DNA of 64,000 nt from Pontibacter kalidii. GTDB taxonomy: Bacteria > Bacteroidota > Bacteroidia > Cytophagales > Hymenobacteraceae. Position numbers and translations under genes: made by a program. A model generated the notes under the pieces. It was not told the DNA's origin. It ran no database searches and was given only the letters and a program-made list of their open reading frames with translations. The stretch covers positions 932,501 through 996,500 of the forward strand of contig NZ_CP111079.1 in the NCBI RefSeq assembly GCF_026278245.1, given 5' to 3'. Shown in pieces: positions 25,394 through 33,082 of the stretch. The first letter of the stretch is position 1. Each line of letters begins with the position of its first letter.

Positions 25394-26472
25394 AGCGTAT
25401 TTTGTAAGAATATTTAATTAGTAATAGCAAAGCAAGGCCATGCAGATGAACCTTTGGCTTCACTGCTTTTAGATGATGTACATTTGTTAAGATTAATTTT
25501 AGCTGATGTTTTTAACTGCTAGGAGAATAGAATGCATCAGGCAGAGTGGGTTAGGTAGTGTTTTGCATAGGCTTTTGTCTGATTTCGTGGTTGATCTGCT
25601 ATACCCTCTCCAGGTACCTAAACCTGAAAATTATTGGACTTTAATATTTTAGTACTTCCTTACGAAGTTGGACTGGTTCAATACAGACCACTTCATGATT
25701 TTCTTTGGCGCAGGTATGATTTTAATAGTGAAAGGCTGCTTTCGGTTAGTGAATGGTTGTTGATGAAGTGTTAAAGGCAGCCCAAAAGAAAGAGACGCTG
25801 GATATAAATACCTGCTTTAATCTAAAAATAATTGCTTTCTATAGGCAAGGATTGGTGAGCAGTAGCCGCTCCTGTTATTACTTTTTTAATCTTAATTAGC
25901 CAAGAGAACAAGTTAGCGTATGAAAATCAGGAACCTCCTCTACTGAAACGCTATTATGTTAAATGTGCATGTTCGGGAAATAACGATTGTAGTGCCGCAG
26001 CCTTAAGAACATCCCACACTTCACCCGGAACTGCACATTATCATTAGATAGACTCGGCTACACCAGGCCCAATTTACGAACTGCTGCCCACACTGCCGAC
26101 GCAAAGCATGAATAGGCAAATTATCTTCAGGTTTGAAGGAAAAATCAATGAGTAAGACCTGAGATCAAAGCCGGTGGCAAATTTGTCGAACCAAAAAAGC
26201 CGCTCCATGAAAATGGAGCGGCTTTTTTGCTGTAGTAGACCATAGGATTGAACTATCGAACCTTATCCACAGAAATTTATTACTTTTGAATGATTATTTA
26301 ATTCGGAGAAATATAGTCTGATTTGAATTTAAAGCCTGCTGAACATTAGAGCTGTAAAAGCCATTTACTGCTGTACTCCCATAGGCGCAAAGAAAATGCA
26401 CAACTCAAAACTCCTCCTTGCCTCACGCTTCTTTTAGATGCTGATGCCTGCGCATAAATAAAAAATGGAATG
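25394..26472. other. AT-rich spacer of 1.1 kb
   Basis: No ORF with family motifs. It contains one terminator-like hairpin with tail (26193-26270). Base composition is lower in GC than the core genes and the AAGTATAA motif is absent, as expected for acquired or decaying DNA. Confidence 0.5.
26193..26270. repeat. Terminator hairpin with conserved tRNA-like tail (copy 2)
   Basis: AAAAAAGCCGCTCCAT pairs with ATGGAGCGGCTTTTTT (26193-26228). The tail contains TAGTAGACCATAGGATTGAA and CTATCGAACCTTATCC. On the minus strand 26242-26256 reads ATAG-TTCAATC-CTAT, a four-pair arm around a loop that fits the T-loop consensus. The tRNA-Glu at 36856 has the same hairpin-then-T-arm order. It may be the 3' remnant of a tRNA gene and its terminator. 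Confidence 0.45.
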
Positions 26473-26799
26473 CTATGGGATCAAGCGGTCTTTGCGTAGT
26501 TGGTTGAACAATTCGAAGAACGACTCTTCTGTTTGCTGATAGATGGTGAAGCCCAATTTGCGACTTTTAGACATGTCGGTCATAACCTCAATTGGGCGTC
26601 CCAGGTCAAGATCGGTATACCAAGGTGATGCTAGTCTGCTTAGATCCGGCTCTACAAGATTGTACCGCCTGGCTATTTCACGCCACAACGGACCATCCTG
26701 GACCATTTGTTCCTCCAGGGGATGTATGATACCTTCAAGGCCTACAGGCTCCACATCGAACCAACCGACAAGGCGTTTCCAAAGCCTACTCCTTCTCAA
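26473..26799 (-). pseudogene. C-terminal fragment of a PRISE-type SDR oxidoreductase
   Basis: The 108-residue frame contains PLWREIARRYNLVEPDLSRL, SPWYTDLDLGRPIEVMTDMS and KSRKLGFTIYQQTEESFFEL. These form the C-terminal part of NAD(P)-dependent reductases of the progesterone 5-beta-reductase/iridoid synthase-like SDR group, normally about 350 residues long. The Rossmann fold and catalytic residues are absent. The 5' end of the fragment runs directly into, and overlaps by 14 bp, the 3' end of the HxlR regulator gene on the same strand, so the first two thirds appear to have been deleted. It is most likely non-functional. Confidence 0.72.
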
Positions 26800-27136
26800 A
26801 AATCTTCTTCCGGTGGTTCAACCCCCACACTTTCAGGGCATCTATGATAGGAATTAAGGTAGCCGCATAGGGTTCCGGTTTATACAGGATCTTCACCGGG
26901 TAATCCTCTACCACCACTCGCTTGATAAGTTGATGCTGCTCCAGGTCCTTCAGCTCCTTGGCCAGCACCTTTGGTGTGATTCCAGGTATACTCTCCTGTA
27001 TATCGGTGAACCGTTCATTGCCCGTCATCACAGAGATGATGATAGGCAATTTCCACTTGCCATTAATTACATCAATCGCATCCCGCACCGGCTTTACCGT
27101 GTCTAGGCACGACAGGTATCCCATTTTATTAGCCAT
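26786..27136 (-). CDS. HxlR family winged-helix regulator
   Basis: A 116-residue single winged-helix protein. CLDTVKPVRDAIDVINGKWK is the HxlR start with the conserved Cys10. RFTDIQESIPGITPKVLAKE is the recognition helix region and LEQHQLIKRVVVEDYPVKIL the wing. Such proteins respond to aldehydes, quinones or redox change, often via the N-terminal cysteine. It is divergent from the LLM monooxygenase at 27316, with a 10-bp perfect inverted repeat in the gap, the usual regulator-target arrangement. Downstream it runs into the SDR fragment. Confidence 0.88.
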   Translation of the reverse strand: MANKMGYLSCLDTVKPVRDAIDVINGKWKLPIIISVMTGNERFTDIQESIPGITPKVLAKELKDLEQHQLIKRVVVEDYPVKILYKPEPYAATLIPIIDALKVWGLNHRKKIFEKE

Positions 27137-27160
27137 AGCTCTTCACATAAAGGCATTCCG

Positions 27161-27193
27161 CTTTCCTTTGGGAAAGTGCTATACAAAGGAAAG
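27161..27193. promoter_or_regulatory. HxlR operator candidate
   Basis: CTTTCCTTTG (27161-27170) is repeated inverted as CAAAGGAAAG (27184-27193) with a 13-bp spacer. A tighter palindrome CTTTCC-TTTG-GGAAAG overlaps the left arm (27161-27176). The site lies 25 bp before the HxlR start and 10 bp before the divergent promoter box TAACTTTG (27204-27211). Confidence 0.6.
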
Positions 27194-27203
27194 TGATAAA
27201 CCG

Positions 27204-27211
27204 TAACTTTG
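27204..27211 (+). promoter_or_regulatory. Promoter -7 box of the monooxygenase gene
   Basis: TAACTTTG fits TAnnTTTG. Its -33 region falls inside the inverted repeat at 27161-27193, so a bound HxlR protein would block or alter polymerase binding. Confidence 0.5.
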
Positions 27212-27315
27212 CAACAAATTATTCAGCGCCTTGTCGATCTTTCAAATAGAGGAGCTCAATGCTCGACCATAGAGAAGTATCAGCATGGGTAAATTGGGCA
27301 TCAATAGTAATTAAT

Positions 27316-28440
27316 ATGGGAAACAGAAAAAAATTAAAGCTGGCAGCAGCTATTGACGGGACAGGCTGGAACTATTCTTCTTGGCGACATCCAGATATGC
27401 CAGCAGACGCAGGCGAAAACATCGATTTCTATATTCAACAAGCAAAGCTAGTGGAGGATGCAAAATTTGAAACCCTGTTTTTGTTTGACGTTAGCCATGT
27501 AGGCCCGGGAAATATCCCCCATTACCTGAGTATGTTTGAGGGGGTATCCATCATGTCGGCCATTGCCATGAAGACGGAACGCATCGGGCTTTCCCTGACC
27601 GCCTCCACCTCCTACACGGACCCCTACAACATTGCCCGCCAAGTGTTGTCCATGGACAAGATAAGCAAGGGGAGAGCCTCACTGAACGCCATTACCTCCA
27701 ATCCGGGCGGCATGGTGAACTTCAGTCGCGGACATCTGGGCAAGGCGGACCAATATCCGATGCATAAGGAGTTTCTCGAAATTCTTTTGGGCCTCTGGGA
27801 TACCTATGAGGATGACGCTTTTCCCCGTGATAAAGAGAGTGGCGTCTTTCTGAACCCCCGCAAGATGCATACGGTTAATTACCGGGGAAAGTACTTTTCC
27901 GTGGATGGCCCGTTGAATCTAAGCCGCTCGGTGCAGGGTAGGCCAGTACTTTACATGGCCGGAAGCTCTCCCACATTTATTGACATAGCCACCTCTTACA
28001 CAGACGGCGCATTCATCCATGGCAGTACATTGGAGGAAACCTTATTCACCGCGAAAGCGCTGAAAGCGAAGCTGGATGAAAAAGGGAGAAGGCCGGAAAA
28101 TTACGTGCTTACTACTTCCCAAAATCCAATAGTGGGACGAACCGATGCCGAAGCTTATGAGAAGTATAAGGAAATTATATCCCTTGGCCCGTACTCGCAT
28201 ATCCCTGTACCCTTATTTATGGGTTCAGCAGAGAGAGTCGCCAATGAGATACAGAAGTGGTATGAGTCTGGCGCGATGGATATGTTCATGATCAGGCAGG
28301 ATCATCCCCATGGCTTGCGAGATTTCATTGAGCTGGTTGTGCCTATTTTGCAGGAGCGCGGCATATTCCGCACCGAGTACGAAGCAGATACTTTAAGAGG
28401 CCATTTGGAGTTGCCCAGACCGGATTTCAGAAAGATCTAA
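27316..28440 (+). CDS. FMN-dependent monooxygenase of the NtaA/SnaA/DszA (SoxA) group
   Basis: The start is placed at the ATG at 27316 (MGNRKKLKLAAAIDGTGWNY); the upstream ATG at 27259 adds 19 residues of poor quality. The protein of 374 residues has the signatures HPDMPADAGENIDFYIQQAK, FLFDVSHVG and LTASTSYTDPYNIARQVLSM, then SKGRASLNAITS, all typical of the two-component monooxygenases that act on nitrilotriacetate, dibenzothiophene sulfone or pristinamycin precursors. It needs reduced FMN delivered by a separate reductase. Its substrate is unknown. It is divergent from HxlR and precedes an F420-reductase-like gene and a second LLM enzyme. Confidence 0.87.
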   Translation: MGNRKKLKLAAAIDGTGWNYSSWRHPDMPADAGENIDFYIQQAKLVEDAKFETLFLFDVSHVGPGNIPHYLSMFEGVSIMSAIAMKTERIGLSLTASTSYTDPYNIARQVLSMDKISKGRASLNAITSNPGGMVNFSRGHLGKADQYPMHKEFLEILLGLWDTYEDDAFPRDKESGVFLNPRKMHTVNYRGKYFSVDGPLNLSRSVQGRPVLYMAGSSPTFIDIATSYTDGAFIHGSTLEETLFTAKALKAKLDEKGRRPENYVLTTSQNPIVGRTDAEAYEKYKEIISLGPYSHIPVPLFMGSAERVANEIQKWYESGAMDMFMIRQDHPHGLRDFIELVVPILQERGIFRTEYEADTLRGHLELPRPDFRKI

Positions 28441-28534
28441 TTAAAGCCACGACAGGAGTCATGTACGGCCAGGCTTTCCTGAACAGGCTATAAAGAATCC
28501 GTTATTTCATTGATTGACCTTTAAAGAAAATAAT

Positions 28535-29281
28535 ATGAAAATAGGAATCATAGGAACAGGTGCTATTGGATGCATCCTTGCCAAGAAACTCTCTGCTGCA
28601 GGGCATCAGGTAAAGGTTACCAACACCCGAGATATGGCCACGCTTAGAGAAATAGCTACCAATTTAGGTGCCGAGGCGGCCACACTTGAAAATGTGGTAC
28701 AAGATGTGGATGCCATCATTTTCTCCATCCCTTTCAAAGCCTATAAAGACCTGCCGAAGAATTTACTGCAGGATGTACCTCATGAGGTCATCATCATGGA
28801 TACTTCCAATTATTACCCCATGCGGGATGGCGAACTTCCTGTCTTGGAAGGCAAGACGGAAAGTGAATATATCTCTGAAACGCTGGGAAGGCCCGTTCTC
28901 AAGGTATTTAACAATATTTTGGAATACACCCTGAAGTATAAAGGTAAAGCTGCCGGAGAGGAAGGAAGAATAGCTATATCGATAGCTGGTGATAACGAGG
29001 CACATAAGAAAGTAGCCGCTGAACTGGTGGACAAGACCGGCTTTGACACAGTGGATGGTGGAAGCCTTTCCGAATCATGGAGACAGGAACCGGGTACCCC
29101 CGCTTATTGCACTGAGTTGAATGCAGCAGAACTGAAACAAGCGCTTGCTGCAGCTGAAAAGGGAAAAGCCCCTGCAGTACGGGATTTTGTAATGGACAAA
29201 CTTATTCATTCAAAGCCCTTTCCTTCTCACGAAGAAATGGTTGCTACGAATCGTTCAGCTGCCGCTGGGAATCTAAAGTAG
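28535..29281 (+). CDS. NADP-dependent F420 reductase-like oxidoreductase
   Basis: Begins at the ATG at 28535 (MKIGIIGTGAIGCILAKKLS), 248 residues. The Rossmann loop GTGAIG, then the patterns AIIFSIPFKAYKDLPKN and VIIMDTSNYYPMRDGE, and LKVFNNILEY match the F420-dependent NADP reductase-like family. It is longer than the homologue at 19604 and has SLSESWRQEPGTPAYCTELN in its C-terminal half. Since Bacteroidota are not known to make F420, its electron partner is open. It could supply reducing power for the flanking flavin monooxygenases, but those normally use FMN reductases, so the link is only by position. Confidence 0.75.
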   Translation: MKIGIIGTGAIGCILAKKLSAAGHQVKVTNTRDMATLREIATNLGAEAATLENVVQDVDAIIFSIPFKAYKDLPKNLLQDVPHEVIIMDTSNYYPMRDGELPVLEGKTESEYISETLGRPVLKVFNNILEYTLKYKGKAAGEEGRIAISIAGDNEAHKKVAAELVDKTGFDTVDGGSLSESWRQEPGTPAYCTELNAAELKQALAAAEKGKAPAVRDFVMDKLIHSKPFPSHEEMVATNRSAAAGNLK

Positions 29282-29496
29282 GTTTTTTGCTTCTTTATAC
29301 GTGACTGAAGCACTACTATCCGTAACATGGTCTCTCACTTGTGCTGATAGTAGGTGTTTCAGTCAGTATGCACGGTGCCTACTATACCATCAAGCCCAAT
29401 AGAAGATATCCCAACAGACTTAAACATAATGAAGCAACGAATTAGTTAGTAAACAGCCATACCCGGAAAAAGAAACGAATAAGAATTTTATTAGTA

Positions 29497-30519
29497 TTGA
29501 ACACCATGAATAACAAAAAGATAGCCTATTCCATTTTAGAACTTGCCATTGTTTCCCAGGGGGAAACCATACAGCAGACCCTGCAAAATTCACTGGCATT
29601 GGCAAAAGAAGCGGAAGCACATAACTACAAACGCATATGGTTTGCCGAGCATCACAACTCAGACAATATTGGCAGTAGCGCCACCTCACTGCTCATGGGA
29701 TACGTGGCGGAAAACACTTCTACCATCCGGGTAGGTTCAGGTGGTGTGATGCTTCCCAATCATTCGCCCTTGATTATAGCAGAACAGTTTGGGACTTTGG
29801 CCCATTTATACCCGGGCCGCATTGATTTAGGTCTCGGAAGGGCGCCTGGCACCGACCAGGCAACGGCCCGTGCTATCCGGTCAGACTTTATGGAGGCTGC
29901 CCATTCTTTTCCCCGGGAAATAGAAAAAATTCAGCAGTATTTCTCCTTAGAAAATAAAGGGGCAAAAGTAAGGGCTCCCATTGCAGAAGGCACCGATGTT
30001 CCGCTGTATGTATTAGGCTCTACGACCGATAGTGCACATATAGCGGCTGAAAAGGGACTGCCTTACGCATTTGCCAGCCATTTTGCATCCACGCATTTAC
30101 ACAACGCTTTACGAATCTATGAGCAGGAGTTTCAGCCTTCCGGGTTCTTAGAGAAACCCTATACCATTGCCGGTGTGAATGCTTTGGTTGCTGATACCGA
30201 TGAAGAAGCCGAAAAGCTATTCACCTCCTTGATCAGAATGTTTGTGGGGGTATTAACCGGATCCAGAGAACCATTACAGCCACCAACCGAAATGACCGAA
30301 GAGTTGAAACAAGTATTGCAGCATCCAACTTTACAGCAAATGCTCCGGTATTCCTTTGTAGGTAGTAAGCAAACGGTGAAAACCCAAATTCAGGAATTTC
30401 TGGAAGAAACGGGAGTGGATGAATTGATCACTGTATCTAACATATACAACCTGGAAGACCGTTTAAAATCAACACGATTATTTGCAGAAATAATGCTGGA
30501 AATAAATGAGGGCATATAG
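29497..30519 (+). CDS. Luciferase-like monooxygenase, MsnO8-type
   Basis: A 340-residue LLM protein. YSILELAIVSQGETIQQTLQ is the typical start of the group sometimes called MsnO8 or YhbW-like. RIWFAEHHNSDNIGSSATSL carries the flavin-face motif, and GRIDLGLGRAPGTDQATARA is a strongly conserved loop. The C-terminal FVGSKQTVKTQIQEFLEETG is the usual end. The start could be the Met at residue 4. A flavin-dependent oxidation role is likely but the substrate is unknown. It is the third LLM gene in the window and the second in this short HxlR-linked cluster. Confidence 0.85.
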   Translation: MNTMNNKKIAYSILELAIVSQGETIQQTLQNSLALAKEAEAHNYKRIWFAEHHNSDNIGSSATSLLMGYVAENTSTIRVGSGGVMLPNHSPLIIAEQFGTLAHLYPGRIDLGLGRAPGTDQATARAIRSDFMEAAHSFPREIEKIQQYFSLENKGAKVRAPIAEGTDVPLYVLGSTTDSAHIAAEKGLPYAFASHFASTHLHNALRIYEQEFQPSGFLEKPYTIAGVNALVADTDEEAEKLFTSLIRMFVGVLTGSREPLQPPTEMTEELKQVLQHPTLQQMLRYSFVGSKQTVKTQIQEFLEETGVDELITVSNIYNLEDRLKSTRLFAEIMLEINEGI

Positions 30520-30751
30520 AAGTTTAGGGTCTTGGAACAGGTAGGCACAAAAGGCAACCAGAAGGAAAGACAAAGCCGAATAACAAACTAATTGAACAAG
30601 CGATCTCACATTTGTGTGGAGCTAACAAGGAGTAGCCAATAAACATTACTGGCCATAAAATTCAATTACTTATAGGTGTTACGTGAGAGGGGAGTGTTGT
30701 GAGTAATGGAGAAAGAATAACTTTTTGTTACTTTTCTATTACTATGGAAAC

Positions 30752-30828
30752 AAAAAGCCGCTTCATTTATTGTGAAGCGGCTTTTTAGTTTTAGTAGACC
30801 GTAGGATTGAATTATCGAACCTTATCCA
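30752..30828. repeat. Terminator hairpin with conserved tail (copy 3)
   Basis: AAAAAGCCGCTTCA pairs with TGAAGCGGCTTTTT (30752-30786). The tail TTAGTAGACCGTAGGATTGA and ATTATCGAACCTTATCCACA matches copy 2 almost base for base. Further right, TTTGGTGGTAGGAGAGGAGTAG resembles bases about 55 bp past copy 1, so the shared unit is close to 120 bp. Confidence 0.55.
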
Positions 30829-30875
30829 CATTGACTTGACGGCTGTGAGTGATTATTTGGTGGTAGGAGAGGAGT

Positions 30876-30917
30876 AGCCCATAACAAATGTTATTTACAT
30901 AACATTTGTTATGGGCT
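30876..30917. repeat. 18-bp perfect inverted repeat
   Basis: AGCCCATAACAAATGTTA (30876-30893) and its exact complement (30900-30917) flank a 6-base loop. There is no T run. It may be an operator, a recombination site or a hairpin in a leader. It is placed just after the copy 3 repeat. Confidence 0.6.
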
Positions 30918-31200
30918 CATTATTGGCTCAAATCGGCAGGGGGACAATGGGGCACGTCAACCGTGTTGGCTCAATCAGGAAGTGGCAACAGGAGCTAAAG
31001 AACATAGGTGCGTTACTAATAGGTATGCTTTATGTGATACATCTGAAGGATTGATTCATCTGTCTCCAGCTGCAGGCAATGGAACTTGAATTGAGAACAC
31101 TTTTTTGATCCAGTTGCCTTTAAATCCCTTTCTTATTTTCCACTTTGAGGATAGTTAGAATTTCATAAGAATGCTGGGCAAGACGAAACAAATTTAAAAA

Positions 31201-31220
31201 ATAGTTTGTTGTTTAACTAT
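31201..31220. promoter_or_regulatory. MarR operator site 1
   Basis: ATAGTT-N8-AACTAT is a perfect inverted repeat. Its core AGTTTGTTGTTTAACT (31203-31218) matches AGTTAAATGTTTAACT (31722-31737) in front of the efflux genes. It overlaps the -33 region of the promoter with TAACTTTG at 31229-31236, so MarR bound here should repress its own gene. Confidence 0.65.
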
Positions 31221-31236
31221 TGCAGCTTTAACTTTG
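31205..31236 (+). promoter_or_regulatory. Promoter of the marR-efflux operon
   Basis: TTTG (31205-31208), a 20-bp spacer and TAACTTTG (31229-31236) fit the Bacteroidota consensus, 17 bp before the ATG at 31253. Confidence 0.6.
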
Positions 31237-31252
31237 TGGCATCATTGAAGAT

Positions 31253-31705
31253 ATGACAGATACTAAAAACGAAAATTTTGAAAACTTCCTGCACGGGTTA
31301 GCGAAGGTTGCGTCGGCTATGAAGGGGTTCATGCGCCAAAAATTCAAGGAGCATGACATCAATATCACCTTCGAGATGCTGCAGGTGCTCCGGTTTCTGT
31401 GGGAGAAGGATGGGGTGAACCAGCAGGAAATAGCGGATGCTATACTTAAAGACAAAGCCAGCCTGACTTACCTGATCGATAACTTGGTACGACGCAAGCT
31501 GGTGCAGCGAACGGAAGATAGCCACGACCGCCGTAACAAGATCATTACCTTAACGAAAGAAGGCCAGCAGATGCGGGATCTGATCCAGCCCTGGATTGTG
31601 GAAATGTATCAGATTGCCGGTATAGGGTTACCCGCTGAGTTACTAGGCAACGGCCTGGCTTTATTTGATGCAATCTCTCGAAATTTTGAGCAGCATTACG
31701 AATAA
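31253..31705 (+). CDS. MarR family transcriptional repressor
   Basis: A 150-residue winged-helix regulator. INITFEMLQVLRFLWEKDGV, then NQQEIADAILKDKASLTYLI and DNLVRRKLVQRTEDSHDRRN give the classic MarR helix-turn-helix and wing with the conserved DRR. N- and C-terminal helices form the dimer interface. It is the first gene of a set with a TolC-like channel, an HlyD-like adaptor and an MFS pump, all on the same strand. Ligand binding would release it from the two matching palindromes at 31203-31218 and 31722-31737. The inducing compound is unknown. Confidence 0.92.
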   Translation: MTDTKNENFENFLHGLAKVASAMKGFMRQKFKEHDINITFEMLQVLRFLWEKDGVNQQEIADAILKDKASLTYLIDNLVRRKLVQRTEDSHDRRNKIITLTKEGQQMRDLIQPWIVEMYQIAGIGLPAELLGNGLALFDAISRNFEQHYE

Positions 31706-31721
31706 AATTTTTTCCCTAATT

Positions 31722-31737
31722 AGTTAAATGTTTAACT
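31722..31737. promoter_or_regulatory. MarR operator site 2
   Basis: AGTTAAA-TG-TTTAACT is a perfect palindrome placed 13 bp before the ATG of the TolC-like gene and shares its right nine bases with site 1. It suggests separate control of the efflux genes besides the promoter in front of marR. Confidence 0.65.
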
Positions 31738-31749
31738 GTTTAATGCTTT

Positions 31750-33063
31750 ATGAATTTTAAATCCTTAGCTCTGAGTCTTGTATTTCTCTTTCTTGCTATT
31801 GGGGCTTTCGCGCAGCAGGAGACGAGAGTGTTGACGATAGAGGAGCTCTTTACACTGGCAGAGGAGAACAGCCAGCAGCTGCAGGTGTCGCGGACAGGTA
31901 TAGAAATAGCCAGCCAGCGCAGCGAAGTAGCTAAAACCCAGAAAAGACCAAGCCTGAGTGCCAGCCTTACCGGAAGCTACATTGGCAATGCCCGTATCCT
32001 GGATACAGAATTTAAAGAAGTGGCCAATGTAGATATGCCCCACTTTGGTAACTCGTTTGCGGTGCAGGCCAGCCAGGTTATTTTCAAAGGAGGTGCCATC
32101 AACAAGGGTATTGAGGCCGCAGCGCTCAACCAAGAGGTGGCGCAGCTTACTTTTGAGAAGAACAGGGCAGACATCAAACTGCTGCTGGTGGGCCGCTATG
32201 CGGACACGTATCGCTTGCTGAACCAGCGGGAAGCCTACCAGCGCAACATTGACCTAGCAAAACTGCGCCTGCAGAACATCCAGAACCTGTACAAGGAAGG
32301 TATGCTGACCCGCAACGACGTGATTCGAAGCGAGCTGCAGATCACGAACCTGAACATGGCCCTGCAGGAGGTAAACAACAACCTGGCCATTGCCAACCAG
32401 CAGTTAGCTCAGATAGTGGGGCTGCCTGCCAGCACCTTCATTGTCCCTGATTCTTCCTTTATTCAAACCCTGCCGCAGGTGCAGAACTATGACACGTACC
32501 TGACCCAGGCCCTCAACGACTTCCCGGATATAAAAGCAGGACAGGTAAACATTGAGATTGCCCAAAAGAACCTGGAGATAGCCAAAGCAGACAGACTGCC
32601 GACGATAAGCCTGCAGGCCGGAAACTCTACAGTAAGGCCGATAACCAGCTCAAACCCTGTGGTGGATATGTACTCGCAGGGCTGGAACGCCGGTGTGGGT
32701 GTCAGTTTCAATATTTCCTCGCTTTATAACGCCAGGCACACTATCGGTGTGGCCAGAGCGCAGGAGGTGCAACAGCAGGAACTATTAACGCTGCAACGCC
32801 AGCACCTCGAAAACGAAGTGAACAGCGCCTTTATTAAGCACAACGAGGCCAGGGAGCGAAGTAAAAGCTTTGAGCAGGGCGTGCGCCTGGCCAACGAGAA
32901 CTACCGCATCGTGGAAAAGAAATACCTGGCCAACCTGGCCCTGCTTGCTGATATGCTCGACGCCACCAATGCCAAGCTGGATGCGGAGCTGCAGAAGGCC
33001 AATGCCGATGCCAACATCATGTATACTTATTACCAATTAGAACGCTTAGCCGGAAACCTTTAA
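31750..33063 (+). CDS. TolC family outer-membrane efflux channel
   Basis: A 437-residue protein with signal peptide MNFKSLALSLVFLFLAIGAF ending at AQQ. It has two TolC repeats: LTIEELFTLAEENSQQLQVS begins the first helical hairpin and QTLPQVQNYDTYLTQALNDF the second. Long amphipathic helices (EAYQRNIDLAKLRLQNIQNL) build the periplasmic tunnel. There is no lipobox Cys. It starts 44 bp after marR and is followed after 19 bp by the adaptor gene. The trio forms a complete path across both membranes for drug or toxic metabolite export. Confidence 0.92.
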   Translation: MNFKSLALSLVFLFLAIGAFAQQETRVLTIEELFTLAEENSQQLQVSRTGIEIASQRSEVAKTQKRPSLSASLTGSYIGNARILDTEFKEVANVDMPHFGNSFAVQASQVIFKGGAINKGIEAAALNQEVAQLTFEKNRADIKLLLVGRYADTYRLLNQREAYQRNIDLAKLRLQNIQNLYKEGMLTRNDVIRSELQITNLNMALQEVNNNLAIANQQLAQIVGLPASTFIVPDSSFIQTLPQVQNYDTYLTQALNDFPDIKAGQVNIEIAQKNLEIAKADRLPTISLQAGNSTVRPITSSNPVVDMYSQGWNAGVGVSFNISSLYNARHTIGVARAQEVQQQELLTLQRQHLENEVNSAFIKHNEARERSKSFEQGVRLANENYRIVEKKYLANLALLADMLDATNAKLDAELQKANADANIMYTYYQLERLAGNL

Positions 33064-33082
33064 TAGAAATTACAGAACACAT

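Larger units (their letters stand above)
30520..31252. other. Spacer with hairpins and the MarR promoter region
   Basis: Contains the third hairpin-plus-tail repeat (30752-30828), a long inverted repeat (30876-30917) and the MarR operator and promoter (31201-31236). No protein gene is apparent. Confidence 0.5.

Noticed and set aside
27259..27315. Upstream start of the DszA-type monooxygenase
   Set aside because: The added 19 residues are not family-like; the ATG at 27316 gives the usual start.
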